Below, one piece after another: positions 24,643 through 37,470 of a stretch of 64,000 bases of DNA. The DNA comes from Sipunculus nudus (taxonomy: Eukaryota > Annelida > Sipuncula > Golfingiida > Sipunculidae), in the NCBI GenBank assembly GCA_026874595.1, contig CM049320.1, forward strand, positions 45,518,714-45,582,713, given 5' to 3'. Position 1 is the first letter of the stretch. Every line of letters begins with the position of its first letter. The position numbers and the translations under genes are program-made. A model generated the notes under the pieces. It was given only the letters and a program-made list of their open reading frames with translations, was not told the DNA's origin and made no database searches.

Positions 24643-27600
24643 AACAAGGCCTACAGGCCTAATGCGAACCTGTGCATTGGGAAATACATCAGGTATAATG
24701 CTTTAATGCTGGACCATTACTTTTCATGTATATGAACAATGCAAGTACTAAACATTTTAAATAAGAAACAATAACACAAACATCACTGCTGAAATACTGG
24801 CATGGGTGCACACAACAAAAAAAAAATGATTCTATATCAAACCCCTCCTGAGATATAAGCAGGGACACACACTGTGCAAAAATTATTATAGGTGGCACCA
24901 ACAGTCTTGTATACTACAAAGCTATTTGATATGTATAAATATGCCCAATTTCAGGCTGATATTTCAAATTCCTCTGTAGAAATAAGCAGACTCATACACT
25001 GTGCAAAATCCATTGTTGGTTGCGACACCTGTCTTGTGAAAGAGAAAGCCATCAAAGACACAGAGACAGGTCAAAATATCAGGCCAATACATCAAACTTA
25101 CCTTGAGTCTGATGCATGGGGCTGACGAAGCTTAGGCCAGAGAGGCAGTTGCCCCGAGTGAACTTTGACAAATTTGCTGGCTCAGGCTACTGCACTGAGT
25201 GAACTCATGACCTGCACCTGGCTTGACTGAGTGAACTTTTGACCTGTACCTGGCTGCACTGAGTGAACTCTTAACCAGTTGCATAATCTGACACATTGGC
25301 AGTCTGCCAAAGCTATAAATAGATCAAGGCTGAACTTTGGTGCCAAATCTGATGCAGTGGGCAGTCTGACAACGCTATAAATAGAATGCAGATACTGCAC
25401 TGATTGAACTCTTGACCTATATCTGGCTGAACTGAATGAACTCTTGATCTGTTGCCAATTCTGAAACAGTTGGCAGTTTCTCAACCTATTTTTAAAGTTA
25501 CAGACACATTCTTGGCCTGTTGGTAAATCTGTTACACATACTGAAAGACTTTGGCTAAAATGTTTTTTTTTTCAAGCTGACATATTCATAAACTTTTTAT
25601 CAAAATATCAAGAATAATAAAAGATGCAGTCCTTTCATTGTTACAGGTCCAATAATTCTGCCAAAAATCATTCAAGTAAACTTGAACAAAGGCCACCTAC
25701 AATTAATTTTTGTGCAATGTTACAGAAGTTATAATTGAAACAATAATTTTGTAGAAGAACAGTTTTGCAGTCCTCAGTTTGTAATAGACATAATAATGGC
25801 CATAAGACCAACTTAAGCTTTTCTGATATGATTGTAAGAACCATGTCCTAGGATAATTCTTTTGAAAAATTGAACGATTCAACTTGACAGTTTCATCATA
25901 AACATTTTAAGCTGAAAGAGGCTAAAATTATGAGGTTTTTGCCCATAAAAAATAGTTCAATGTAGGTGGCACCACAAAATCTGCAACTTCAAATATGAAT
26001 CACGTGACAAACATTTGCACAGTACTTGGTAATCCTAGCTTCTGTTATTTCTGTGTTTACTATGTCAGTATGCTTACTTGGCCAAATGACTGTTCAAATT
26101 TGTGTAACTCCACTAAAATTCATCAAATGCAAACCATTTGAACAAACTTGAGAGGGCTTGCCTCTGGGATCATTTATGTAAAATATTGAACAATTGGGCT
26201 GGACTGTTTACAAGAAGAATACTTTTAAAGGTTTTTCAGCTTTTTCCCTATAAACCTAAGTACATGCAGATAGCAAAAAATAAGCTAATTCCCACAACAT
26301 TTGATATGTGACAGATTATTGCATAAAATCTGGGGATGGTAGCTCCTGCCATTCCTGAGAAATTATGTGTTAATGTACAGATGACCAATGACCCCCATAC
26401 AAAAAAAGGTCAATGCAGGTGGCGCCACCTATACCTGCATTTCATATATGACTCATGTGACCAACACTGGCATAAAATTTGGTGATGATAGCTCCGGCCG
26501 TTTCTGAGACTATCATTTTAGTATGCTTTTTTGACAGATGACCAAGTTCAACTTCCTGTAACTCAGCCAAAATTCACCGAACTTGAACTATTCAAACAAA
26601 CTTGAGAGAGATGGTATATAAGATTATTTCTGTGATATATTGAACAATATGGCTAAACAGTTTTGCAGGAGATGATTTTTAAAGGTTTATTTAGCTTTTT
26701 CTCTATAAAATCTAAGAAAATGCAGAGTTATTCAGATGGCATATTTTTTTGCAATAAATTTCATGATGCTAGCTCCAGTCATTTTCGAAATTGTATGGGT
26801 TAACATACAGATGACGGACGCCCCCACACCATCGCATTAGCTCACAGGTTCGCCAAAAATTACTACAGATGCATAATAAATGCAAAATTTAAATACAGAT
26901 TCATCTCACTGATGGCAAAATCTTGAATTAAGTTGAGTATGGATACCAATTATTTATAATTCACGACAGCCGTCTTTATATACCCACAGAGAGCTGTATA
27001 CCTGTGTTATATACCCACAGAGAGTTGTATACCTGTGATATTAAACATTGTCTGGCATGAGGAATATCTAAAATCATAAATCTACATTTTTTAAAAAGCT
27101 TTTAAAAAACATTCTTGCCAATATTAATCATAGATAACCTGAAATCTAAATGTCTAGAGGCATGATGTAATAGAGGCTGATAAACTGGTGCCATGCTAGA
27201 GGTATCTGCTTCACACAGCTAACATATATGGTAAAATGACTCAATTCAATCTTTATAATTCAGCCAATATTCATTCTTTGAAACCATAAAAGACAATTAT
27301 TATAAGAATTATTCAGGGGATTATTCTTGTAAAATATTTAAAAAATTGGCCTCAGTGGGGTCAGTCAAAAAAAGTTTTGCGGGTTTATAACTCATATGGG
27401 AAAATACAGCAAAATGGCTAAGTTAAGTTTCCCATAACTCAGCCAAAAATCACTGAACCAAAACCATTTGAACAAAATTGAATTATCATCATCTAAGGAT
27501 AATTAATGTGTGAGATTTAAGTATTTGGCCCAGTGGTTTTTGAGAAGATCTTTGTAGCCACTGAGCCAAAATTGGCTGTTATGGCATATGACTAAATTCA

Positions 27601-28249
27601 GCTTCCCATAACTCAGCCAAAAGTCACTGAACTGAGACCATTTGTACAAACTTCAGAGAGCACTACCCTAGGATCATTTTTGTGCAATATTAAACAATTT
27701 AGCCATATGGTTTCAGAGAAGAAGTTTTTTGTAGCCGTCAGTATGATACGGGCACTGATGACCCCCATACAAAAAAGGCCGATGCAGGTGGTGCAGCCAA
27801 TACCTCAATTTCAGATACGACTCACATGACCATCATTGGCATAAAGTTTTGTGATGAAAGCTCCAGCCGTTTCTGAGATTGTAATTTTAGTATGCTTTTT
27901 TGGACAGATGACTAAGTTCAACTTCCTGTAACTCAGCCAAAAATCACCGAACTTAAACCATTCGAACAAATTTGAGAAAGATTGTTCCAGGAATCATTTC
28001 TGTGAAATATTGGACAATTTGGCTGAACAGTTTCGGAGAAGGTTTTTAAAGGTTTTTTTAGCTTTTTCTCTAAAAAATATAAGCAGAATCCGATAGAGTT
28101 TTTTAGATGACTAATTTTTTGCATGAAATTTTGTATTCTAACTCTTGCCATTTTCAAGACAGTATAGGTTAACGTACAGACGCCGGATGACGGCCAACGG
28201 ACAACAGACGCCGCCACACCATCCCATAAGCTCACAGGTTCGCTAAAAA
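24643..28249 (-). mobile_element. Helentron-like family B copy inside the hAT element
   Basis: Left end AACAAGGCCTACAGGCCT with GCGAACCTGTGCA at 24,643; right end CACAGGTTCGCTAAAAA at 28,233-28,249. An earlier B-like terminus (CACAGGTTCGCCAAAAA) lies inside at 26,843-26,859, followed by ~170 bp of linker and a second run of the B module. B core repeats are at 25,150-25,490. No coding capacity. Confidence 0.7.
26978..27040 (+). repeat. Tandem duplication of ~33 bp
   Basis: The phrase 'tatacccacagagag(c/t)tgtatacctgtg' occurs twice in a row within the B copy. Confidence 0.8.
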
Positions 28250-28261
28250 CCCTGAAAATAT

Positions 28262-28366
28262 GAAAATATACCTGGAGTACCTTGTACCAGGTACAGGTAC
28301 TTTAGTTCCAGGTACAAGTACAGGTACAAGGTACTTCCTACTCATGACCGACAGGTACAGGTACCA
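28262..28366 (+). repeat. Subterminal AGGTAC array, right end of hAT element (inner block)
   Basis: AGGTAC-type units between the B insertion and the GC-rich frame; a second block lies at 28,766-28,818 next to the terminal repeat. The units read AGGTAC on the plus strand at both ends of the element. Confidence 0.75.
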
Positions 28367-28393
28367 AGCCAATCCAAAAGAAGTATATGCTCA

Positions 28394-28786
28394 TTGAGCA
28401 GCTACAGGTTGCTGCGGTCAAGACCTCAGCACTGTGCGCTCCTTAAGCATGTTCTCCGAGCCAACAGTCATAGTGCCACGCCAAGCCAAGCAGGGAGCCG
28501 TAGAGGGCGCCATCATCTCTCCTGGGCCGTTGTCCTTGTTAGAAAGCTACAGCATCCACAGCCACAAAGCCAGAAGCAACCCGCATTCCCCCCACCGATC
28601 CCAGCAGCGGAGACCCAGCCATGCCATTCGAGAGCCGAACTCGATCCTTGTGAACGACCCTACTTCGAGACCCAAAGCCCTTTTACTTTCCATTTCGGCC
28701 ATTTGGACCGTTTAACCAGGTTTCCCAGTTATGCAAGTTTTACAATTTTTTTCGTCATCGGCAAGGTACAGGTACAGGTACTCTGA
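28394..28786 (+). pseudogene. GC-rich ORF, possible transposase relic
   Basis: A 130-codon open frame (and an overlapping 93-codon frame at 28,434-28,715) in sequence clearly richer in GC than its surroundings, within 450 bp of the right end of the hAT element. The second frame holds a Phe-Ser...Ile-Val...Arg spacing that faintly recalls the C-terminal dimerisation region of hAT transposases. The match is too weak to call. It could equally be a captured host fragment. Confidence 0.25.
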
Positions 28787-28838
28787 AATGTGTACTTAGG
28801 TACAGGTACAAGTACCTGGCCCCAACCCTGCTTGAGAA

Positions 28839-29368
28839 ACAATATTTTTCACCAAATATAGGGGCCAGACTTTGTCGGGTGATACAAATATATACATATT
28901 CCTATTTTTTTATATATTTATACTAGCATCTGAACTAGAATATCAGCAGAATCTGACAAAAGCCCTCAGCCGAAAGAACCGTGTTTATAGGTGGTAACAG
29001 AAAGTAGGAAATAATTGTTCTCACATGGATGTATATCTGTACATGTCTCAGTTATAAATTTTAACTGGAGAGGTATGTAGTACCTTTGCAAGTATGGTAA
29101 GACTGATCTCATGCAGGACTGAGAGATCATCAAGGCATATCATTATACCATGTTTCATAACAGTCCACCCAGTGATTCCTGAGAAATAAGCTCCTAAGTT
29201 TTTTTTTTATTCTAAGCTTTTTGACCTTGAAAAGTAGGTCAAGGTCACCCATCTTTAAACTTGACCAAGATTTTGTTAATATGCATCAGCACTGAAGAAA
29301 TGAAGTTCCTGTGTTGAAAACCTATTCAGCTCACGCGGCCCAAGTTGAAAAATCTGATAAAAATTCAT
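28839..29368. other. Flank of the hAT element with A-type fragments
   Basis: Resumes the split family A sequence. It contains two receptor-type half-sites in opposite orientation (tgaccttga at 29,221-29,229; tcaaggtca at 29,238-29,246). No gene. Confidence 0.4.
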
Positions 29369-29547
29369 AAACAAGGCCTACAGGCCTAGTGCAAACCTGT
29401 GCATTCTGAATACACCAGGTATAATGCTTCAATGATGGACCATTACTTCTCATGTATATGAACAATGCAAGTACTAAACATTTTGAATAAGAAACAATTA
29501 CACAAACATCACTGCTGAAATTCTTGCATGGGTGCACACAACACAAA
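29369..29547 (-). mobile_element. Family B left end, split by a family A insertion
   Basis: AACAAGGCCTACAGGCCT at 29,369, then the B block ending 'gggtgcacacaacac'. An A copy follows at once (29,548); B resumes at 35,432. Confidence 0.7.
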
Positions 29548-30576
29548 AACAAGGGACCCATGGGTCACGGCACTCAGCTGATCGTGATTGGACCATAAAT
29601 GTTTCTCCACTGTGATACTATATCGAGTCGATAAAGCTTATGAATATCATGGACATGTTGGGCTATTATAAAGGAATGTAATGTAATATGTGAGTAAATG
29701 ATAAATGAAATAACCTGACTGATGGATTAATAGAGTCATATATAGTGGTTTATTTTTTATTTATTAAAGAGGTGTAGAAAATTGTGATATATTTGAGCAA
29801 ATATGAATGCAATGACAGCAGGAAAAAGCAGTAGTAGAATGATGATAAGGCTATTTGTTGAAGGATCTAAAGTGTATGGTAGTCTGCAAGCTTTCAATTT
29901 GACAGATATGATGTTATGATTAACTATGCTGATGAAGTGATTTATGAATTTGTGACTGTATGACACAATATCTCTTTAGTCTTGACAAGGTACATTATTG
30001 TGATGCCCACTATGTCTACATATTACACAATATTGACATAATTTCTGGCATGTACATAGGTACCTATGGACGAATAGTTATACAAAATATTAAAGTATGA
30101 ATATATCTGATTCATCTTGTTCTTGCTTACTGAGGCTGACTTTGGGATGGGGTTTGGAGAAGGGAAAAGTGAGGGCAGCACGAAGGTGGATGTAGAAATA
30201 TTCTATTGTAATGTTTTTCATTTATATAAGAATATGAAAAGCTAAGAGGAAAGGGGCCCTCCTACTTGGTTATAGTAAAGTTCTAAATATATGATTGCAA
30301 ACTAATACTCTGACAAGACTGTCATGAAGAAAAACAGTAAAAGTTTTGAGATACTGTAATGTATGAAAATTTACAGATGGAAAATTTACAGATGGACAGG
30401 CAAGTGGACAGAATGGACTAATACCTTTATTTCACTTTCAAGGGAATAATGCATTTAAGTTTATATATAAGCCTATTTTTTTTAAGCATATCCACTTTTT
30501 CCATTAAGAAGTTTTTATCTGAACCATTTTTTTTATTTACAGGTTTTATAAATTTTAAATGAAAAAACCTGAAAAT

Positions 30577-30714
30577 ATAAGTTAAAATATTAGAATTGTT
30601 GCAAAAGTTGCAATCATTATATATACAGAGTAAAAAACTGAAACTATAAGTTAAAATATTAGAATTGTTGCAAAAGTTGCAATCATCATATATCCAGAGT
30701 GTAGCTCATATTGG
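30577..30714 (+). repeat. Tandem duplication of 69 bp
   Basis: 'ataagttaaaatattagaat' followed by 'tgttgcaaaagttgcaatcat' recurs 69 bp later (30,577 and 30,646) with few changes. Confidence 0.85.
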
Positions 30715-32256
30715 GTCATATTATGCATACACATATATTTTATTATTTTTAAATCATAAATGTTTAAACTGAATTTAAAAGAAAATAATGCCCCAACATG
30801 GCATCTACAAGAATATTCCTTGAATCACTATTAAAAAGTTTTGCACATTGGAGTTTTCAGTACCTGCTTAATTTTATTCCCCAAAATAAAATAAAATATT
30901 CAGTAAATTTGATAAAATAAAACATCTTTTCAAATAAAGTATACATACTGTTGGTTGAATGAGAAACAAACAATATCATTGTGCCAATTACTATCCAAGT
31001 TTTAATTAATTACTGAAATTAATAGTCAATTTCACACCTGGTGAAGTTTTTACTCTTCTGAAGTAAGGAATTACTTATCTCATGAACATCCACACTTTCA
31101 TAGCAATACACCACTTTGTGGACACAATTAAATGTACACTTTAATCATTGTAACCCTGGTGGTACAATACAAAATCTAAAATGTAGCATAGCCTAGAATG
31201 AAAATGAATCACATACAGAAAATAATAACATTCATTTAGTTTATGCACCATTTGGGGGGGGGGGAGGGAGTGCAGAGCAGAGGGGAAGCCTGCTGGTAGT
31301 GGCCAAGCTGGGTCAAGGCAAGCTGCCTGGGGTGGGTTACATAATGCAAGTGAAGGCTGTACTACTAGGTGGGCCAGATATAAACAACACTTGACATGGT
31401 GTATGAAAACTTGAATAAAAGCTACTCTTTTCAAACAATTTCTTTGAAATTTCAGATTTTAAAAGATAAAATCCTTATGTATATATGCTGTGAAAATTAA
31501 ATCAACAGTGCCAAAGTTGGACAAAATTTAAGGTATTGATTTTTTATTTATGCTAATAACTTGAAAAATTTGCAAAATTCAGATCTAATTTTGGGTAAAC
31601 AATTGAGTCTTGATTAAATAAAGTTATATTCCTGAAAAAAAAGTCTCTAGGTTCAGCAATTCTCATGTGAGTAAATATATTTCCTGATTTTTTAACAAAT
31701 TGCATTATGTTTTTGGCCCATAACTTCAAAATAATACCCAATACTAACCTAATTTTTGGTATGTTCATAGAAAATGTATTAAAGAATGTGAATCCTAAAT
31801 ATGAGGAAAAACAGATCAGTGGTTTTGATATTAGGCAGCCCTGAAGTGTAACAATGGCTTTTTTTTATGGAAAACGGAGTTTTTTTTCACTTAATATCTC
31901 GAAGTCCTGAACAAAGTCCTAATGACCCAATTTTCGGTATGGTAGGAGATTTTGGGGACATCTAAAATTATGTCAACAGCCTGGGGAGCATAGAGATGTG
32001 CACTGAATGACCTACAGTCATCAAAGTGGACTGCTTGACAATGTAAGGGAATACAACAAGAGCCTCCAAAAAAATTCAATAACTAGCCTAATTTTTTTTG
32101 CAGCTTTTATTTTCAAATTTCAGATTTTAATAGATTAAATCCTTATGTATACATGGTGTGAAAATTAAATCCACAGTACTTACAGGAAAAAAAAGTGCCA
32201 TGGCCAAAGTTGGGCAAAATTTAAGGTACCAATTTTATATTTTTGCCAATATTTAA

Positions 32257-34882
32257 AACAAGGGACCTATGGGTCACGACGCTCAGCTGTTATATATGAT
32301 AAAAAAATATTATTTAGAAATGAGGCACATGCTGATTTTGTGTGGTAATAAATATAAGCTGTATTATGAGTTGTTGTTGTTTAGCTTATGTATGATTTTG
32401 ATAGTACCTTTGGAGACAGGGAAGAGGATTGATTTCATTTATTTTATTAACAAATGGAGTACTACTGTCACACAGATTTTGACTTGGCCATATAACTTAT
32501 AAGCAGAACATATAATATAAGAGTTTAACTATTTATTAAAAAAATTACAAATATTGTCCCAAATATAATTTTTATTAAAAATAAGAGAATCATATGATTT
32601 TTTAAAATGAAATATAACTGATATGATTATTAAAATAATATTAAAGAATATATTCATGAATGCATTCATGAATACATTTTGAAAGTATTTGCACGAGTAT
32701 TCATATACTTTCATTTTTACCTGAATTCCCATTCTTTATGCAAGAAATTTTATAATGGAGTACATAATCATATTCGTATTTAAATACAATTACAAAGTAT
32801 TCGCACCATGTCTGGTATTTATTCAGTTTTCACCAAACAATGATGTTGAGAATCCAGAATATACAAATTTCACACATTTAAATAATGATCATAAGTACCT
32901 GGTTTTATGGCTTTTATTTATATTAAAAAATAACTGTAAAAAATTCATTTTGGACTAATTTCACATCAATGTACACACTAGACACAGTAGGAATCTAGAT
33001 TAATATTATCAACTGCATCTTTGTCTATCATTAATTTCCTTCATATAATCCTTAATGATTAGTAATGAATAATATGATTTACTTCTTTATCATTAAAAAT
33101 GAACTGAAAAATGCCATAGGTGACTGCATGGTGTTATTTGGAATATGTGACATTCTACCCATCGATACAAGATTCTTATATCATCAGTAACTGCGAGTTA
33201 ATTTCCTGTTATTATAAACTAACAAATTCCTTTTCTATTTTTCTTTAATTTGTAATTAAAAACCAATAAAAATTTATTAATTTATTGTTTATTGTTATGT
33301 TGTTGGTTAAAACTACTAGATGAGTTGGGTTGAACACCTGGATCAACTGTGGCTGGCCATAAGCTGCCTGGATTCTCCCCTCAAGCGTGCATAATTTGAT
33401 GAAAGGTCAACAAGGTCAACATACAGGTGACTCAAGAGGGGCTGGAGAGAGCCAAAGTCTGACAGGGTCTCATAAAAAACATTAATAAAAGCTACAATAT
33501 TTGGCAAATTTCTTTCAGCTTTCTAAACTAAAAAGCTGAAATCCTTATGTGTGCATGATATGAAAATTATGTCAACAGTGCTCACGGGAAACAAACGTGC
33601 CTTGGTCACAGTTGGGCAAAATTTAAGGTACTAATTTTATATTTATACTAATAACTTATAAAATTTGAAAAATTCAGAACTAATTTTGGTATTCAATTGA
33701 ATCTTGATTAAATAATGTTACATCCCTGACAAAAAAAATCTCTAGCTTCAGCAATGCCCTAGTTAAGGGAGTAAATATATTTCTTGATTTTTTTACAAAG
33801 TGCATTATGTTTGGGCCCATAACTTAAAAAAAATACACAATACTGACATCATTTCTGGCATGTGCATAGTGAATGTATAGAAAAAAAATGTATATTATAT
33901 ATGATCAAAGTCAGATCAGTGGTTTTGATATTAGGCAGTCTAAAAGTGTAACATTGGGTTTTCAATGGAAAAATGAAGTTTTTCATTGATATCTCGAAAG
34001 AATTAAGTCCTAGTGACCAAATTCTTGGCATGGTAGGGGATTTTGGAGAAATCTAACTGTATGCCAAATTTAAGGAACTAAGAGCTGAAGCTCGGGAGCT
34101 GAGCTCTAGCAAACTGCATAACACTAGCAATATGTGACATGGTGCTTGAAAACTTGAATAAAATCTAGTTTTTGATCAACTGGTTTCAAATTTTTGGTGT
34201 TAACAGTAGAAATGCTAACAAAAACATACTGTGAAAATTAAATCCACAGCAGTTACAGCAAAAAAACGTGCCATGGTCAAAGTTGGGCAAAATTTATGGT
34301 ACCAATTTTTTATTTTTGCTAATATATTTGAAAATTTAAAAGATTTTGATCTAATTTTGGGTATACAATTTAATTTTGATTTATAAAAGTAATATTACTG
34401 GAAAAAAAGTGCTTAGCTTTAACAAGTTTTGTGTTAAGTGATAAAATTTCTTTCCTGATTATTTACAAAATGCATTATGTTTGGGCCCATAACTTTTTTA
34501 AATTAAATAATACAGACCTAATTTCTGGCATGTACATAGGAATTATATAGAGGATTATTTATAGGAAATATGAGGAAAAACAGATGAGTGGTTTTGATAT
34601 TAGGCAGTCCTAAAGAGTGAAAATAGGTTTTTAATAAAAAATTGAGGTTTTTCCTTTATTTCTCAAAGGAATGAAGTCGCAAGGACCCAGTTTTCCGCTT
34701 GGTAGGAGATCTTGGGGACATCTAACATTATGCTGAATTTTGGATTCCTAGGTCTTACGGTTTCAAAACGTGCCACATCTACAGACGGACGGACGGACGG
34801 ACAGACGGACGGACAGACGGACGGACGACGGACAATGGACCACAACTATAGCTCAGATGACTTATAGTCAGCTGAGCTAAAA
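32257..34882 (-). mobile_element. Helentron-like family A copy (inner)
   Basis: Left end AACAAGGGACCTATGGGTC at 32,257; right end hairpin and GCTAAAA at 34,850-34,882; GACG/GACA tract at 34,781-34,832. It is the close paralogue of 4,516-6,885. The outer element reads 'gccaatattta' before and 'aatttaacaaattttgatc' after it, which together match uninterrupted A copies near 6,325-6,360 and 34,320-34,350; the insertion left no visible duplication. Confidence 0.8.
34781..34832. repeat. (GACG/GACA)n microsatellite
   Basis: Tetranucleotide tract beside the terminus of the inner A copy. Confidence 0.9.
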
Positions 34883-35329
34883 ATTTAACAAATTTTGATC
34901 TAATTTTTGGTATACAATTAAATTTTGATTAATAAAAGTTGTATTACTGGAAAAAAGTCCCTACCTTTAACACTTTTGGTCTTAAGTGACCAAATATCTT
35001 CCTGTTTTTTTTACAAAGTCCATTATGTTTGGGCCCATAACTTTTTTAAATTACATAATACTGACTTAATATCTGGCATGTACATAGGAACTATATAGAG
35101 GAATATTTATGGTAAATATGAAGAAAACCAGATGAGTGGTTTTGATTTTAGGCAGTCCTGAAGTGTGAAAATAGATTTTTAATAAAAAATGAGGTTTTTC
35201 CTTAATATCTCAGGGGAACGAAGTCCTATTGACCCAATTTTTGGCATGGTAGGAGATTATGGGGACATCTAACTGTATGACGAAATTCAGATTCGTAGGT
35301 CCAACGGTGTCGAAACGTGCCAGTCTTAC

Positions 35330-35385
35330 GGACGGACATCCAGACGGACGGACGGACGGACAGACAGACGGACGGACGAGGGACA
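35330..35385. repeat. (GACG/GACA)n microsatellite
   Basis: Tetranucleotide tract beside the terminus of the outer A copy. Confidence 0.9.
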
Positions 35386-35431
35386 ATGGACCATGACTAT
35401 AGCTCAGATGACTTATAGTCAGCTGAGCTAA

Positions 35432-36285
35432 TGATTGTAGCTGGCACCACCAGTCTTGTATACAACAAAGCTATCAGAGATATATACATATACCCATTTT
35501 CAGACTGATATATCAAACCCCTCCTGAGAAATAAGCAGGGACTCACACTGTGCAAAAATTATTGTAGGTGGCTCCACCAGTCTTGTATATGACAAAGCTA
35601 TTTGATATGTATAAATATGCCCAATTAAGGCTGATATATCAAATTCCTCTGTAGAAATAAGCAGGCACATACAAGTCATTGTAGGTAGCGACACCTGTCT
35701 TGTGAACAAGAAAGCAATAAAAGACACATAGGTCAAAATATCAGGCCAATACATCAAACTTATCTTGAGTCTGATGCATGGGGCTGACAAGGCTTAGGTG
35801 AGAAAGGCAGTTGCCCCAAGTGAACTGTGACAAATTTGCTGGCTCAGGCTACTGCACTGAGTGAACTCATGACTTGCACCTGGCTGGACTGAGTGAACTT
35901 TTGACCTGTACCTGGCTGCACTGAGTGAACTCTTGACCTGTTGCATAATCTGACACAGTTGGCAGTCTGCCAAAGCTATAAATAGATCCTGGCTGAACTT
36001 TGGTGCCAAATCTGATGCAGTGGGCAGTCTGCCAACGCTATAAATAGAATGCAGCTACTGCACTGAGTGAACTCCTGACCCATACCTGGCTGCACTGATT
36101 GAACTCTTGACCTGTTGCCTAATCTGATACAGTTGGCAGTCTGCCAAAGCTATAAATAGATCCTGACTGACCTCTAGCCTGTTGCCAAATCTGAAATAGT
36201 AGCCACACCATTGCATAAGCTCATGCAAAGGCCCTGCCCTGAGGGGCATGACACCCATGAAGTGATCATATGGTGCCCATGAGCA
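35432..36285 (-). mobile_element. Family B resumed, truncated
   Basis: Begins 'atgattgtagctggcaccac' and carries the B core repeats (gcactgagtgaactcttgacctg units; 'ccaaagctataaatagatcctg' units at 35,970, 36,040 and 36,150). It stops abruptly at about 36,285 inside 'gtgcccatgag'. Confidence 0.65.
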
Positions 36286-37470
36286 GAGTTTGCGAAATCT
36301 TCCAGTCCTCAGCAGGACAGTGGGTCCTGCTGCAGACGACTTATTGCCGGTCCTGTCAGATCTCTGTAGGACCTGCCGTGAAGTATGTTAATTTATTGAA
36401 CGGTAACAAACAGAAAGCATATATAACAATAAGTGTCAATAGTTTTATTGTGAATTTATGAATATCAATAAAACAAACCTCTTTATGTATGCAAGACTTC
36501 CGTGCACTATTTAGCCTACTCCTGGCTTGGAACTTAAACTGCATTATTTTACCTGTTAATAACCCCTATAATATATAACCATACTGAATATCCTCTCAAT
36601 TTTGTAAACATGTTTATATTTTATATGTGGCGAGAACTGACTTTTCCAAAAATAAATTTTATTGTTACTAATATTTTTACCTTGCTCAATAAAATCAATG
36701 AACTTGAACATTATTCAATGTCTATTGACATATAAATAACAATCAGCCATGAAAATATTAGCTTATTATTATTCTTGTGTCACAATTAGAGACCTATCTG
36801 ATTTTATTTGACTGCGTAAGTCAAAATTTCGCTCTTATACCAGGGCCAGACTTGCACTTAGCGCAGAATCCTACTCAGAATCAATTCTGAATAGAAACGA
36901 CCTCAAGCGTGTGGTAACAGACAGGATCCACTCTGAGAACCCTGGCACTAAATTAACATGAAATCACGTAATTCTTATCTTATCATTCATTTAACCTTAT
37001 GATTATGATCACATCCTAGACTTCGCCAGTGCGAGGATCAATATTAAATTATACTTTATTTGCCCAATTTTACTAAGGGCATATGGTCTTGTTTGAAAAA
37101 TTAGTTTCATGGACACTGTGAGCTTTTTCCGAACAGCGTGACCGATATCCGCACCCTCAAAAATTTTATGAATGAAGTCACTAAGCAGATTCTTACTATG
37201 AATATCTGATTTGCTCTCTGGCTACTGGGATTCGTCACTTAGCCAATCACAGGAACGTAGGCGTGGCAAATCACCAGTCAGTCAACGAGGTCTGTCTGGG
37301 TGTTAAAATAGAATCTGACACTGCTGGTTGACAAATATGGATAACGAAAAGAACTCTGTTTATGCCAAAAGACGATGAACATTCACATTATATATGAGCA
37401 AATGAAAAGGATTTCCTCCTGTTGATGTTTAACGCCACTTGCCTAATTTTAGTGCAATGTGCGCCTATTA
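36286..37470. other. Unassigned interval
   Basis: About 1.2 kb unlike the surrounding repeats. A GCAGGAC...GTCCTGC hairpin lies near 36,312-36,331. No ORF longer than ~63 codons and nothing recognisable. Together with 39,205-39,414 it appears to be one segment that replaced part of family B and then took a family C insertion. Confidence 0.35.

Larger units (their letters stand above)
20202..28830. mobile_element. hAT-superfamily DNA transposon, composite, with 8-bp TSD
   Basis: The outer ends are inverted repeats: CAGGGCTGGGGCCAGGTAC at 20,202 and the complement of CAGGGTTGGGGCCAGGTAC ending at 28,830 (one mismatch in 19). The target duplication CTTGAGAA is perfect on both sides (20,194-20,201 and 28,831-28,838). 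CAGGG-type termini with an 8-bp duplication are the hallmark of the hAT superfamily. The span includes later insertions of family A (21,668-23,577) and family B (24,643-28,249); without them the element is about 3.1 kb. No intact transposase is visible; a GC-rich frame near the right end (28,394-28,786) is a weak candidate for a transposase relic. Confidence 0.8.
29548..35431 (-). mobile_element. Helentron-like family A copy (outer), carrying a second A copy
   Basis: Left end AACAAGGGACCCATGGGTC at 29,548; right end TCAGCTGAGCTAA at 35,419-35,431 with a GACG/GACA tract at 35,330-35,385. An inner A copy at 32,257-34,882 splits it. The first 2 kb (29,600-31,440) is AT-rich, includes a 69-bp tandem duplication (30,577-30,714) and a G tract (31,254-31,264), and has no gene. 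From 31,440 the shared A modules begin. Confidence 0.7.
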
